This document shows positions 1 to 5,645 of a stretch of 5,645 bases of DNA, piece after piece. The position numbers and the translations under genes were made by a program. Position 1 is the first letter of the stretch. The number at the start of each line of letters is the position of its first letter. The notes beneath the pieces were generated by a model. The model saw nothing but the letters and a program-made list of their open reading frames with translations, was not told the origin of the DNA and ran no database searches. Source of the DNA: an uncultured Thalassospira sp. (lineage in GTDB: Bacteria; Pseudomonadota; Alphaproteobacteria; Rhodospirillales_A; Thalassospiraceae); assembly GCA_946885765.1 (NCBI GenBank), contig CAMPHD010000232.1, positions 1 through 5,645 of the forward strand, given 5' to 3'.

Positions 1-105
1 CCCTATGAGGTTCCCTGCATTCTTGAGATTCCTCTGGGCAGGGGGAATGCCCCGTTTGTGAATTGGTTACGAAATCAGCTTAATGAAGTTAGCTCCCCGA
101 ATTGA
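1..105 (+). CDS. cutA: CutA divalent-cation tolerance protein, C-terminal fragment (5' end outside window)
   Basis: The first reading frame is open from the window edge and ends at TGA 103-105, giving the last 34 residues of a protein. The fragment begins PYEVPCILEIPLGRGN and continues with an APFVNWLRNQL segment. This matches the C-terminal signature of CutA1 proteins, in which a (H)PYEVPEI strand is followed by a Gly-Asn turn and a final helix with a conserved Trp. CutA is a small (about 105-115 residue) trimeric cytosolic protein with a ferredoxin-like fold, genetically linked to copper and divalent-metal tolerance; its molecular role is still debated. Only about a third of the gene is present, so start, promoter and full length cannot be judged. 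It precedes yciB by 60 bp on the same strand with no convincing terminator between them, so co-transcription is possible. The family call rests on this short but characteristic stretch. Confidence 0.82.
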   Translation, partial: PYEVPCILEIPLGRGNAPFVNWLRNQLNEVSSPN

Positions 106-165
106 TTGCATCAGAGGCGTCTGCCGCCTAGGATGAGCGGAATTTTACATTTCACGAAGTGACCA

Positions 166-729
166 ATGAACCAGCTTACAAAACTTGCCCTTGAAATGGG
201 CCCCTTGATCTTGTTCTTTGCGGTGAATGCGACAACCAATCTGATGACAGCAACGGCTGTTTTCGTGACGGCAACGGTTGTATCACTCGTGGTTTCTTAC
301 GTGATCGCCCGGACCATTCCTGTAATGCCGCTGATCGGAGGCGTTTTCGTCATCGTATTTGGCGGATTAACGCTTTATCTTGACAATGATTTATTCATCA
401 AAATCAAGCCGACGATCGTCAATCTGCTGTTTGCCGCGATCCTGTTTGGCGGCCTGGTGGCAGGGAAGCTGTTTCTGAAACTGGTTCTGGAAAGTGCTTT
501 CAAAGCAACGGATGAGGGATGGCGCATTCTGACTTGGCGTTGGAGCATATTTTTTATTGTTCTTGCCGTGATCAATGAAATCGTCTGGCGCAATTTTTCG
601 ACCGATACCTGGGTTGCATTCAAGGTATGGGGCATCATGCCATTAACCATGTTATTTGGCATGGCGCAGGTTCCGATCCTGATGAAGCACCAGTTGCCGG
701 AAGAAGAGGGCGGCTCATCAGCCGCTTGA
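166..729 (+). CDS. yciB: Septation protein A / inner membrane protein YciB (IspZ family)
   Basis: This 187-residue, very hydrophobic protein has the length (about 180) and motifs of the YciB/IspZ (intracellular septation protein A) family. Visible landmarks are an N-terminal GPLILFFAVN segment (12-21), FGGLTLYLDNDLFIKIKP (65-82) and the C-terminal signature GWRILTWRWSIFF (118-130), then NEIVWRN (137-143) and TDTWVAFKVWG (146-156). Five to six membrane helices are apparent (about 12-24, 29-48, 55-72, 83-105, 123-141, 150-172), with a charged cytosolic tail at 174-183. In Enterobacteria the family acts in the inner membrane in cell-envelope maintenance and interacts with the elongation and division machinery; its biochemical activity is unknown. 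An in-frame TGA at 160-162 rules out a longer start. A weak GAAG (156-159) lies 6 nt before the ATG. The gene follows cutA and ends at a strong terminator facing ispDF. The family call is secure; the function is inherited from the family. Confidence 0.9.
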   Translation: MNQLTKLALEMGPLILFFAVNATTNLMTATAVFVTATVVSLVVSYVIARTIPVMPLIGGVFVIVFGGLTLYLDNDLFIKIKPTIVNLLFAAILFGGLVAGKLFLKLVLESAFKATDEGWRILTWRWSIFFIVLAVINEIVWRNFSTDTWVAFKVWGIMPLTMLFGMAQVPILMKHQLPEEEGGSSAA

Positions 730-754
730 ATTCTGCGTAAATAATCCAGCAAGT

Positions 755-785
755 AAAATGGGCGGGATTTTATCCCGCCCATTTT
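755..785. terminator. Bidirectional rho-independent terminator between yciB and ispDF
   Basis: The arm AAAATGGGCGGGAT (755-768) is perfectly complementary to ATCCCGCCCATTTT (772-785), a 14-bp stem closed by a TTT loop. The GC-rich core is GGGCGGG/CCCGCCC. Read on the + strand the stem ends in a T run (782-786); read on the - strand it ends in the complement of the A run at 755-758. It can therefore end transcripts from yciB, 26 nt beyond its stop, and from ispDF, about 20 nt beyond its stop. Position between two convergent stop codons, symmetry and base composition all agree. Confidence 0.93.
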
Positions 786-805
786 TGATTGAGTTCAGAA
801 ACTTG

Positions 806-1999
806 CTATTTCACAGGCAAGGCAACACTGACGGCGGCTTGTGCGGCAATACCTTCTTCGCGTCCGGTAAAGCCAAGGCGCTCTGTCGTCGTTGCTTTGA
901 CATTAACCCGATCAGCCTCGATGCCAAGGATTTCAGCAACCTTTTCACGCATGAATTTGGTGTGAGGTCCGATCTTGGGGCGTTCACAAATCAGGGTGAT
1001 GTCAGCATTGACGATCCGACCGCCGCGTTCATGAATGAGATTAACTGCATGATGCACAAACTGATCTGATGCGGCACCTTTCCACTTCATATCCGACGGT
1101 GGGAAGTGCTGCCCGATATCCCCCGCACCAATTGCGCCAAGCAATGCATCCGTCAGGGTGTGCAGGCCCACATCAGCATCTGAATGCCCGTCAAGGCGTG
1201 CCGAATGGGGAACTTTTACGCCACACAAAATGCAATGATCGCCCGGGGCGAAACGGTGAACGTCAAAACCGGTGCCTGTTCGGAATTCTTCGCGGATCAT
1301 GTTTGTGTCTTCCTCTAACGCCGGATCAGTTTTAAGCCAGTCACGAGCACGTCCCATATCGTCGGGCTGCGTAATCTTGTCATTTTCTGCCGCTCCCTCT
1401 ACACAAACCACGTTATGGCCAAGCTGTTCCAGAAGGGCTGCATCATCGGTAAATTCTCTTCCTTCAAATCGCCGGTGCGCATCAAGGATTGTTTTGAAGC
1501 GAAAACCCTGTGGCGTCTGGGCGCGATGGAGCTGTTCACGCGGAATGGTTTGTTCGATTTTTCCGCTGCTTCCGGTTTGCTTGATGGTATCCATTACGGG
1601 CAGGGTCGGGATGGCTCCCTGATACTCTGACAGAGCTGCAATGACGCGTGTAATAACATCACCGGAAACGCCTGGTCGTGCAGCATCATGAATAAGGACA
1701 TAGTCCGGGTTTTCACTTTCCAACGCACGCAGCCCGTTCAGAACGGATTGTTGCCTTGTTAACCCTCCGGCTATCGGGGATGGTAGCGATAATCCTTTAA
1801 CCGCGCTATCGTACCATTCCTGATGATCGGGATTATAAACGACCCTGATCAGTTCGTTGGGGGCATGTCGGTTAAAGCTCTCGACGCAGTGACGCAGCAA
1901 TGTCTTTCCGCCAAGCAGATGATATTGTTTTGGTGTCGTGTCGCCAAATCTGCTACCGCTGCCTGCAGCAACGATGACAACTGCGATTTTTTTGGTCAT
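806..1999 (-). CDS. ispDF: Bifunctional IspD/IspF: MEP cytidylyltransferase and 2-C-methyl-D-erythritol 2,4-cyclodiphosphate synthase
   Basis: The 397-residue product fuses two enzymes of the MEP pathway for isopentenyl diphosphate. Residues about 1-225 are IspD: the nucleotide-binding loop AAGSGSRFG (11-19) with Arg17, Lys24 in TPKQY, HDAARP (104-109), [13 protein letters not shown] (153-165) and Lys208 in ENDKIT. Residues about 240-397 are IspF: metal ligands Asp246 and His248 in [17 protein letters not shown] (271-280) with His280 as the third ligand, [11 protein letters not shown] (293-303) and [15 protein letters not shown] (370-384). Both active sites look intact. Fusion of these non-consecutive steps (IspE acts between them) is common in alphaproteobacteria. 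I chose the ATG at 1999 because [13 protein letters not shown] matches the family N-terminus. An ATG at 2071 would add 24 residues unlike the family. Neither start has a strong Shine-Dalgarno. The gene is divergent from the CcsA-like gene and convergent with yciB. Confidence 0.95.
   Translation of the reverse strand: MTKKIAVVIVAAGSGSRFGDTTPKQYHLLGGKTLLRHCVESFNRHAPNELIRVVYNPDHQEWYDSAVKGLSLPSPIAGGLTRQQSVLNGLRALESENPDYVLIHDAARPGVSGDVITRVIAALSEYQGAIPTLPVMDTIKQTGSSGKIEQTIPREQLHRAQTPQGFRFKTILDAHRRFEGREFTDDAALLEQLGHNVVCVEGAAENDKITQPDDMGRARDWLKTDPALEEDTNMIREEFRTGTGFDVHRFAPGDHCILCGVKVPHSARLDGHSDADVGLHTLTDALLGAIGAGDIGQHFPPSDMKWKGAASDQFVHHAVNLIHERGGRIVNADITLICERPKIGPHTKFMREKVAEILGIEADRVNVKATTTERLGFTGREEGIAAQAAVSVALPVK
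1300..1316 (-). promoter_or_regulatory. Possible internal ribosome binding site and ATG at the IspD/IspF junction
   Basis: On the minus strand the sequence AGAGGAAGA (1316-1308) lies 7-8 nt before an in-frame ATG whose first base is 1300. This ATG is Met234 of IspDF, in the linker just before the IspF signature RTGTGFDVH. Purine richness and spacing make it a better initiation site than anything upstream of the full-length start at 1999. It could yield a stand-alone IspF of about 164 residues, the usual size of monofunctional IspF. The same bases also encode Glu-Glu-Asp in the linker, so coincidence is possible. No experimental support is visible. Confidence 0.35.
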
Positions 2000-2115
2000 A
2001 AACGTGATGCCGTGACTTGTCTGAATTGCGCCGCAGGCTATCTTTCTGCGATGACTTTGCCAAGTCGCCATTTGTCCGATCTTGTGATGTAAACGCCTTC
2101 AGGCCGGATCCCAAC
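2000..2115. promoter_or_regulatory. Divergent intergenic region between ispDF and the CcsA-like gene
   Basis: This 116-bp segment separates the two chosen start codons and must hold, or lie close to, the promoters for both directions. On the minus strand TTGGCA (2067-2062) followed after 17 nt by TAGCCT is a weak sigma-70-like candidate for ispDF. On the + strand TTGCCA (2057-2062) is followed after 17 nt by a poor TCTTGT. I see no strong consensus promoter, operator palindrome or riboswitch-like structure. The regulatory assignment rests on gene geometry rather than a clear motif. Confidence 0.4.
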
Positions 2116-2922
2116 ATGCTAGCTGCTACCCTACATATTCTGTGTTTGCTGCCGTTGACCATGCAAATCATGCGGCGTGATCCACAGCGCGATATATGGT
2201 TGTTTCTGTCCATATTCATCGCTGCGGCGGGTACGGTTGTTGTTCTTGGGCTAACCGGCGAAGAAGTTCAGTCGCGCGGTTTTACCGCAGCTTTGCATTG
2301 GTCCGAACTTTCCGTAATCCTTATTTTCGGCGGTCTTGTCATGTGCAAGGGCCCGAAACAAATCTGGCGACTTGCCGGTTATATCGGGGCCTATCTTTTG
2401 CTGTTTGGCGGTGTTGCTGCCGTTTTCAATATATTTGAACCGATCTCGGAACGGTCTGTATCAGAACCGGCTCTTTATTCCGGCTGGCTTTGGGTTCATA
2501 TCGGCACATCGCTTGTAACCTATGCGCTCGTCACATTGGCGGCCATTTCGGCCATGGCCTATATTGTGCAGGAAAACGCCCTTAAAAACCGACGGCCGAA
2601 CCGTTGGAGCCGCCGTTTACCCCCTTTGCGTGACAGCGAATACATGCTGGTCGGCTTTCTTAGATGGTCGGCCTGGGTTTTGGTCGTCGGAATTTTTACC
2701 GGCTTTGCGTTGCGGCAGGTCGAAGACCAGTCACTGTTCTATCTTGATCACAAAATGCTGCTGACCTTGCTTGGCTTTGCCGTAATTTGCACTCTGATCT
2801 TTATTCATGAAAAATCGACCTTGCGGGGCCGTATGGCCGTGCGTTTTGTTCTTGGAGCGTGGCTGTTGCTTACGCTGGCATTCCCGGGGGTACGATTTGT
2901 CAGCGGATATCTGATTGGTTGA
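2116..2922 (+). CDS. CcsA/YpjD-like inner membrane protein (cytochrome c assembly domain family)
   Basis: The chosen frame gives 268 residues with about seven or eight hydrophobic helices (about 3-18, 28-47, 62-77, 86-106, 124-150, 182-198, 213-230, 241-262). The C-terminal half resembles the cytochrome c assembly domain of CcsA/CcmC-like proteins and E. coli YpjD: WVHIGTSLVTYAL (126-138), a cytosolic loop with RRLPPLRDSE (166-175), DHKMLLTLLGF (211-221) and LRGRMAVRF (236-244). His128 and His212 are candidate haem ligands by family analogy. I see no WGxxWxWD tryptophan-rich motif, so true haem delivery to apocytochromes is not shown, and a YpjD-type role of unknown detail fits better. The frame also opens at ATG 2017, but that adds 33 polar residues overlapping the divergent ispDF leader. 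ATG 2116 starts directly at the first helix and has a weak GGA (2106-2108) 7 nt upstream. dusB follows after 92 bp without a clear terminator. Annotation pipelines may label it ccsA; I leave the symbol blank. Confidence 0.78.
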   Translation: MLAATLHILCLLPLTMQIMRRDPQRDIWLFLSIFIAAAGTVVVLGLTGEEVQSRGFTAALHWSELSVILIFGGLVMCKGPKQIWRLAGYIGAYLLLFGGVAAVFNIFEPISERSVSEPALYSGWLWVHIGTSLVTYALVTLAAISAMAYIVQENALKNRRPNRWSRRLPPLRDSEYMLVGFLRWSAWVLVVGIFTGFALRQVEDQSLFYLDHKMLLTLLGFAVICTLIFIHEKSTLRGRMAVRFVLGAWLLLTLAFPGVRFVSGYLIG

Positions 2923-3014
2923 TCGGGCCTATATTCGATAATTCGCTTAGAGTTGTTGCAACGCCGCGCCAGTTTCATTAATCTGCCCAAGTTTTAGGCA
3001 ATCGGATTTCCTTC
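2923..3014 (+). promoter_or_regulatory. Leader region upstream of dusB-ntrBC; possible weak promoter
   Basis: In alphaproteobacteria the dusB(nifR3)-ntrBC operon is usually transcribed from a promoter just before dusB, so this 92-bp gap is the expected site. It holds an 8-bp palindrome GTTGCAAC (2955-2962) and a -35-like TTGCAA (2956-2961). An ATTAAT (2977-2982) follows at a short 15-nt spacing, so the promoter match is poor. No sigma-54 GG-N10-GC element, no NtrC-type GCAC/GTGC dyad and no terminator hairpin after the upstream gene are visible. Read-through from the CcsA-like gene therefore remains possible. Confidence 0.3.
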
Positions 3015-4019
3015 ATGTCTTTGCAGATTGGTTCTGTAAACGTGCCAGAGAATGTCATTCTGGCACCAATGTCAGGTGTGACTGACCTTCCTTTTAGACA
3101 ACAGGTGCGTCAGTTTGGCGGGCATCTTGTTGTGTCGGAAATGATTGCATCCGACGCCATGACACGTATTCAGCGCCACCAAAAAGAAGTGCGCAAAATG
3201 CACGGCGATTGTGCAGCTGAGAGCCCGCTTTCCGTTCAGCTTGCTGGTACTGAACCAGATGAGATGGCGCTTGCCGCAAAGATGAATGAAGATCGTGGGG
3301 CCATGATCATTGATATCAATATGGGGTGCCCTGCCAAGAAGGTGACAAAAGGTTATGCCGGGTCGGCTTTGATGCGCGACGAACAGCTCGCTGCCGATAT
3401 TATTGAAGCGACCGTCAAAGCCGTCTCTGTACCTGTTACGCTAAAGATGCGTCTTGGTTGGGACGATGATAACCGCAATGCACCGAGATTGGCGAAGATT
3501 GCCGAAGACCTCGGGATTGCGATGTTGACGATCCATGGCCGCACTCGCTGTCAGTTTTATAAAGGGAATGCTGACTGGGACGCGATTGCGCTGGTTAAAC
3601 AGGCGGTATCGATCCCGGTTATAGGCAATGGCGATGTCAATTGTGAGGAAGATGCGGCAGAGCTTTTGAAACGTTCCGGCGCTGATGGTGTGATGGTCGG
3701 ACGTGGCGTGCAAGGCCGGCCATGGTTTCTGGCACAGGTTTCTCATTATCTGAGAACCGGCCACAAGATGGCGGCACCATCACTTGAGCTACAGCTTGAA
3801 ACCATTCTGCGTCACTATGACGCGATGATTGATCATCACGGTCCGCAAGGTGTGCGGATAGCCAGAAAACATCTGGCCTGGTACTGCAATAGTCTGCGCA
3901 ACGCGACAGATTTTCGGCGTGTTATCAATGAATTAAGCGACCCTTCTGCAGTGAAAGATCAGATCAGGTCGTTCTATGAACCTTTGATCGAAGCCGTGGA
4001 TAAACAGGCGGCGGCCTGA
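3015..4019 (+). CDS. dusB: tRNA-dihydrouridine synthase B (NifR3 family)
   Basis: This 334-residue cytosolic flavoenzyme reduces a uridine in the tRNA D-loop to dihydrouridine with FMN and NADPH; E. coli DusB modifies U17. Residues about 10-245 form the TIM-barrel domain. It shows LAPMSGVTDLPFR (16-28), INMGCPAKKVTKGYAGSALM (101-120) with catalytic Cys105, Lys144 in LKMRLGW, His174 in TIHGRTRCQFYKG (172-184), and the phosphate-binding IGNGDV (203-208) and GADGVMVGRG (222-231). The rest is the helical tRNA-binding domain, with RKHLAWY (284-290). Length and motifs match full-length DusB with no damage. The start is the first ATG before the conserved N-terminus, with only a weak GGA (3004-3006) 8 nt upstream. 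ntrB follows 43 bp downstream on the same strand. This is the classical nifR3-ntrBC operon of alphaproteobacteria, in which the enzyme gene is co-expressed with the nitrogen sensor pair; it is not itself needed for nitrogen sensing as far as is known. Confidence 0.96.
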   Translation: MSLQIGSVNVPENVILAPMSGVTDLPFRQQVRQFGGHLVVSEMIASDAMTRIQRHQKEVRKMHGDCAAESPLSVQLAGTEPDEMALAAKMNEDRGAMIIDINMGCPAKKVTKGYAGSALMRDEQLAADIIEATVKAVSVPVTLKMRLGWDDDNRNAPRLAKIAEDLGIAMLTIHGRTRCQFYKGNADWDAIALVKQAVSIPVIGNGDVNCEEDAAELLKRSGADGVMVGRGVQGRPWFLAQVSHYLRTGHKMAAPSLELQLETILRHYDAMIDHHGPQGVRIARKHLAWYCNSLRNATDFRRVINELSDPSAVKDQIRSFYEPLIEAVDKQAAA

Positions 4020-4062
4020 GAAAAACAATAATCAGATCGACAAATTATCGGGGAAACTTTGA

Positions 4063-5208
4063 ATGAGACTTGGATTTGGCAAAGGGAACGGGATAGACCC
4101 GACTGGCGTGCTTAATGCGATTGCCAGTGCGGTCGTCGTTTCTGATCGGGATGGCAAAATCCGCTTCGTCAATCAGGCGACGGAACAGCTGTTCAATACC
4201 AGCGCCGCCGTCCTGTGCCGCAGTAACCTCAAGGACTTCATTCCCGGCGACAGCCCGGTTTTCTCGCTCATCAGTCAAGCCATCGACGAGGCGACCTTGG
4301 TGGCCGATCATAATCTTCTGATTGAAAGCCCCAAGATTGGCAAACATACTGTCAATCTGACGGTGGGTTCTATGCCTGACGAGCCCGACTGCGCTGTTCT
4401 GACGTTTGAGCCGCGCTCTATCGCCCAAAAGATTGACAATCAGCTGTTAAGCCGGAATTCGGCACGTTCGGTAAGTGCCATGGCGGCGATTCTTGCGCAC
4501 GAGATCAAAAACCCGCTATCGGGTATTCGCGGTGCAGCCCAGTTGCTTGAACAAACATCGAATGAAGACGACCGGGTCCTGACACGTTTGATCTGTGACG
4601 AGGCGGACCGGATCGTCGACCTTGTTGATCGTATGGAAATCTTTTCCGACAAACCGATGGAACGCGGTGCGGTTAACATCCATACGGTGCTTGAACATGT
4701 CCGCAGGCTTGCCGAAAACGGCTTTGGCAAACATCTGGCATTTGAAGAAATCTATGATCCGTCGTTGCCACCGGTTTTCGGGAACCGGGATCAGTTGATT
4801 CAGGTGTTTCTGAACCTTCTTAAAAATGCAGGCGAGGCTGTTGATCATGATAGCGGCCATATTGTGATTTCGACGCGGTATCAGCATGGTGTTCGTCTTG
4901 CCGTTGCTGGTGGCGATGCGCGTGTGCATTTGCCCCTGGTTGTGTCTGTCCGTGACAATGGACCCGGCATTGCGCCAGATATGCGTGAAAGCCTGTTTGA
5001 TCCGTTTGTTACCACCAAACCAACCGGTTCCGGTCTGGGGTTGGCTTTGGTGGCAAAGATTATCAATGACCATGGCGGCGTTATCGAAGTGAAAGATGCA
5101 CCGGGGGGCGGTGCCGAATTTCAGATCATGCTGCCAATATATAACCGCACGCTGGCCGAAGATGTCGGTGCGGGCAATATAATGAAAAACAAGGAAGAAA
5201 CCGTATGA
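4063..5208 (+). CDS. ntrB: Nitrogen regulation sensor histidine kinase/phosphatase NtrB (GlnL)
   Basis: This 381-residue soluble kinase phosphorylates or dephosphorylates NtrC according to nitrogen status, which it receives through PII proteins (GlnB/GlnK). The order is an N-terminal PAS domain (about 12-120, with [20 protein letters not shown] at 24-43) and a dimerisation/phosphotransfer helix with [19 protein letters not shown] (145-163), His146 being the phosphorylated residue. The HATPase domain follows: N-box [19 protein letters not shown] (241-259) with Asn255, G1 box DNGPGIA (298-304), F-box FDPFVTTK (312-319) and G2 box GSGLGLAL (322-329). No membrane segment is present, as expected for NtrB. 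GGGGA (4050-4054), 8 nt before ATG 4063, is one of the better Shine-Dalgarno sites in the window and supports the start. The stop overlaps the ntrC start by ATGA, indicating translational coupling. Intact kinase boxes plus the adjacent ntrC make the call secure. Confidence 0.97.
   Translation: MRLGFGKGNGIDPTGVLNAIASAVVVSDRDGKIRFVNQATEQLFNTSAAVLCRSNLKDFIPGDSPVFSLISQAIDEATLVADHNLLIESPKIGKHTVNLTVGSMPDEPDCAVLTFEPRSIAQKIDNQLLSRNSARSVSAMAAILAHEIKNPLSGIRGAAQLLEQTSNEDDRVLTRLICDEADRIVDLVDRMEIFSDKPMERGAVNIHTVLEHVRRLAENGFGKHLAFEEIYDPSLPPVFGNRDQLIQVFLNLLKNAGEAVDHDSGHIVISTRYQHGVRLAVAGGDARVHLPLVVSVRDNGPGIAPDMRESLFDPFVTTKPTGSGLGLALVAKIINDHGGVIEVKDAPGGGAEFQIMLPIYNRTLAEDVGAGNIMKNKEETV
5191..5197 (+). promoter_or_regulatory. 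Shine-Dalgarno site for ntrC inside the 3' end of ntrB
   Basis: AAGGAAG lies in the last codons of ntrB, 7 nt before the ntrC ATG at 5205 (9 nt counted from its AAGGA core). The ntrB stop TGA (5206-5208) overlaps that ATG as ATGA. This fixes the ntrC start and suggests that terminating ribosomes can re-initiate, keeping kinase and regulator in proportion. Confidence 0.75.
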
Positions 5209-5645
5209 GCCCGAGCCCGGCCAGAATTCTTGTTGCCGATGACGACCGTGCGATCCGTACCGTTCTGACTCAGGCACTGTCACGTCAGGGCCACGAGGTG
5301 CGCAGCACCGGTCACGGACGTACCTTGTGGGATTGGATTGCCGACGGGGACGGCGATCTGGTGATTACGGATGTCATGATGCCGGACGAAAACGGGCTTG
5401 ATATGGTGCCGCGTATTCGCAAACTGCGCCCGGATTTGCGCGTTATCGTCATGAGTGCGCAGAATACCTTGATGACGGCAGTAAAAGCAGCCCAGCGCGG
5501 CGCCTTTGAATATCTGCCAAAACCGTTTGATTTGAATGAGTTGATCAGCATTGTTGATCGTGCTCTTGAAGCACCCCAAGCCGCCGATAATGCCAAGTCA
5601 GCGGATGACGAAGGTGATGATCGCCTACCACTGATCGGTCGTTCT
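5205..5645 (+). CDS. ntrC: Nitrogen regulation response regulator NtrC (GlnG), N-terminal part; cut by window end
   Basis: The frame is open from ATG 5205 to the window edge, giving 147 residues of a protein usually about 470-480 long. Residues about 5-122 are the receiver domain: acidic pocket Asp12-Asp14 in [15 protein letters not shown], phospho-acceptor Asp56 in [15 protein letters not shown] (52-66), Ser84 in [15 protein letters not shown] (82-96) and Lys106 in [11 protein letters not shown] (103-113). MSAQNT and EYLPKPFDL are typical of NtrC rather than of other receivers. A polar linker (123-140) leads to LPLIGRS, which looks like the beginning of the sigma-54-interacting AAA+ domain; that domain and the C-terminal DNA-binding helix-turn-helix lie outside the window. 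Phosphorylated by NtrB, NtrC oligomerises and activates sigma-54 promoters of nitrogen-assimilation genes such as glnA. NtrC is favoured over NtrX by its position directly behind ntrB and by the receiver motifs. Confidence 0.95.
   Translation, partial: MSPSPARILVADDDRAIRTVLTQALSRQGHEVRSTGHGRTLWDWIADGDGDLVITDVMMPDENGLDMVPRIRKLRPDLRVIVMSAQNTLMTAVKAAQRGAFEYLPKPFDLNELISIVDRALEAPQAADNAKSADDEGDDRLPLIGRS

Noticed and set aside
115..129. Small hairpin AGGCG-TCTGC-CGCCT between cutA and yciB as a terminator
   Set aside because: The stem is only 5 bp and no T run follows, so it is not a convincing terminator.
133..162. A nine-codon ATG...TGA mini-frame ending 3 nt before the yciB start, possibly a leader peptide
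   Set aside because: It has no well-placed Shine-Dalgarno, no repeated regulatory codons and no attenuator-like hairpins; a frame this short is expected by chance.
375..782. A 135-codon minus-strand frame over yciB
   Set aside because: It begins inside the terminator hairpin, is antisense to a clear membrane protein gene and has no family-like motif.
1272..1622. Plus-strand open frames opposite ispDF (for example 116 codons)
   Set aside because: They are antisense to the conserved IspD/IspF coding sequence; the Ser/Arg/Cys-rich composition is typical of a shadow frame.
2945..2962. Possible sigma-54 (-24/-12) promoter ending in TTGCA before dusB
   Set aside because: The -12-like TTGCA is present but the required GG at -24 with correct spacing is absent.
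4516..5283. A 255-codon open frame on the minus strand across ntrB and the start of ntrC
   Set aside because: It lies fully antisense to ntrB, whose kinase boxes are intact. The translation shows no recognisable domain and has a composition expected from a shadow of a coding strand.
1..5645. Search for a mobile element, CRISPR array, tRNA, toxin-antitoxin pair or defence system
   Set aside because: All coding space is filled by conserved housekeeping genes. I saw no direct-repeat arrays, terminal inverted repeats, tRNA-like folds or unusual composition.

Overview
The window is an ordinary, gene-dense chromosomal segment of an alphaproteobacterium. The best pointers are a fused ispDF gene and the dusB-ntrB-ntrC order (the classical nifR3-ntrBC arrangement). 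Moderate GC and the protein style suggest a marine Rhodospirillales member, something like Thalassospira. That genus guess is inference only and cannot be settled from the sequence alone.

Layout. Positions 1-105 hold the 3' end of cutA (+ strand), cut by the window edge. It is followed 60 bp later by yciB (septation protein A / IspZ family, +). Between yciB and the next gene, which points the other way, lies a very clean bidirectional terminator hairpin. The bifunctional isoprenoid gene ispDF lies on the minus strand. A 116-bp divergent intergenic region separates its start from a multi-pass membrane protein of the CcsA/YpjD cytochrome c assembly-like family (+). After about 92 bp come dusB, ntrB and ntrC (all +). 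ntrB and ntrC overlap by ATGA, and ntrC is cut by the window end after its receiver domain.

How the genes work together. IspDF catalyses two non-consecutive steps of the MEP isoprenoid pathway. DusB makes dihydrouridine in tRNA. NtrB and NtrC form the nitrogen-limitation two-component system, and dusB is a known co-transcribed upstream partner of ntrBC in alphaproteobacteria. YciB and the CcsA/YpjD-like protein are inner-membrane proteins with less certain roles. CutA is a small trimeric protein linked to divalent-metal tolerance.

I found no mobile element, CRISPR array, tRNA, rRNA or prophage signal, and no gap over 300 bp without a gene. I do not see a previously undescribed system. The points most worth a second look are a good Shine-Dalgarno plus ATG inside ispDF exactly at the IspD/IspF junction, the near-perfect bidirectional terminator, and the CcsA-like protein without a visible WWD haem-handling motif.
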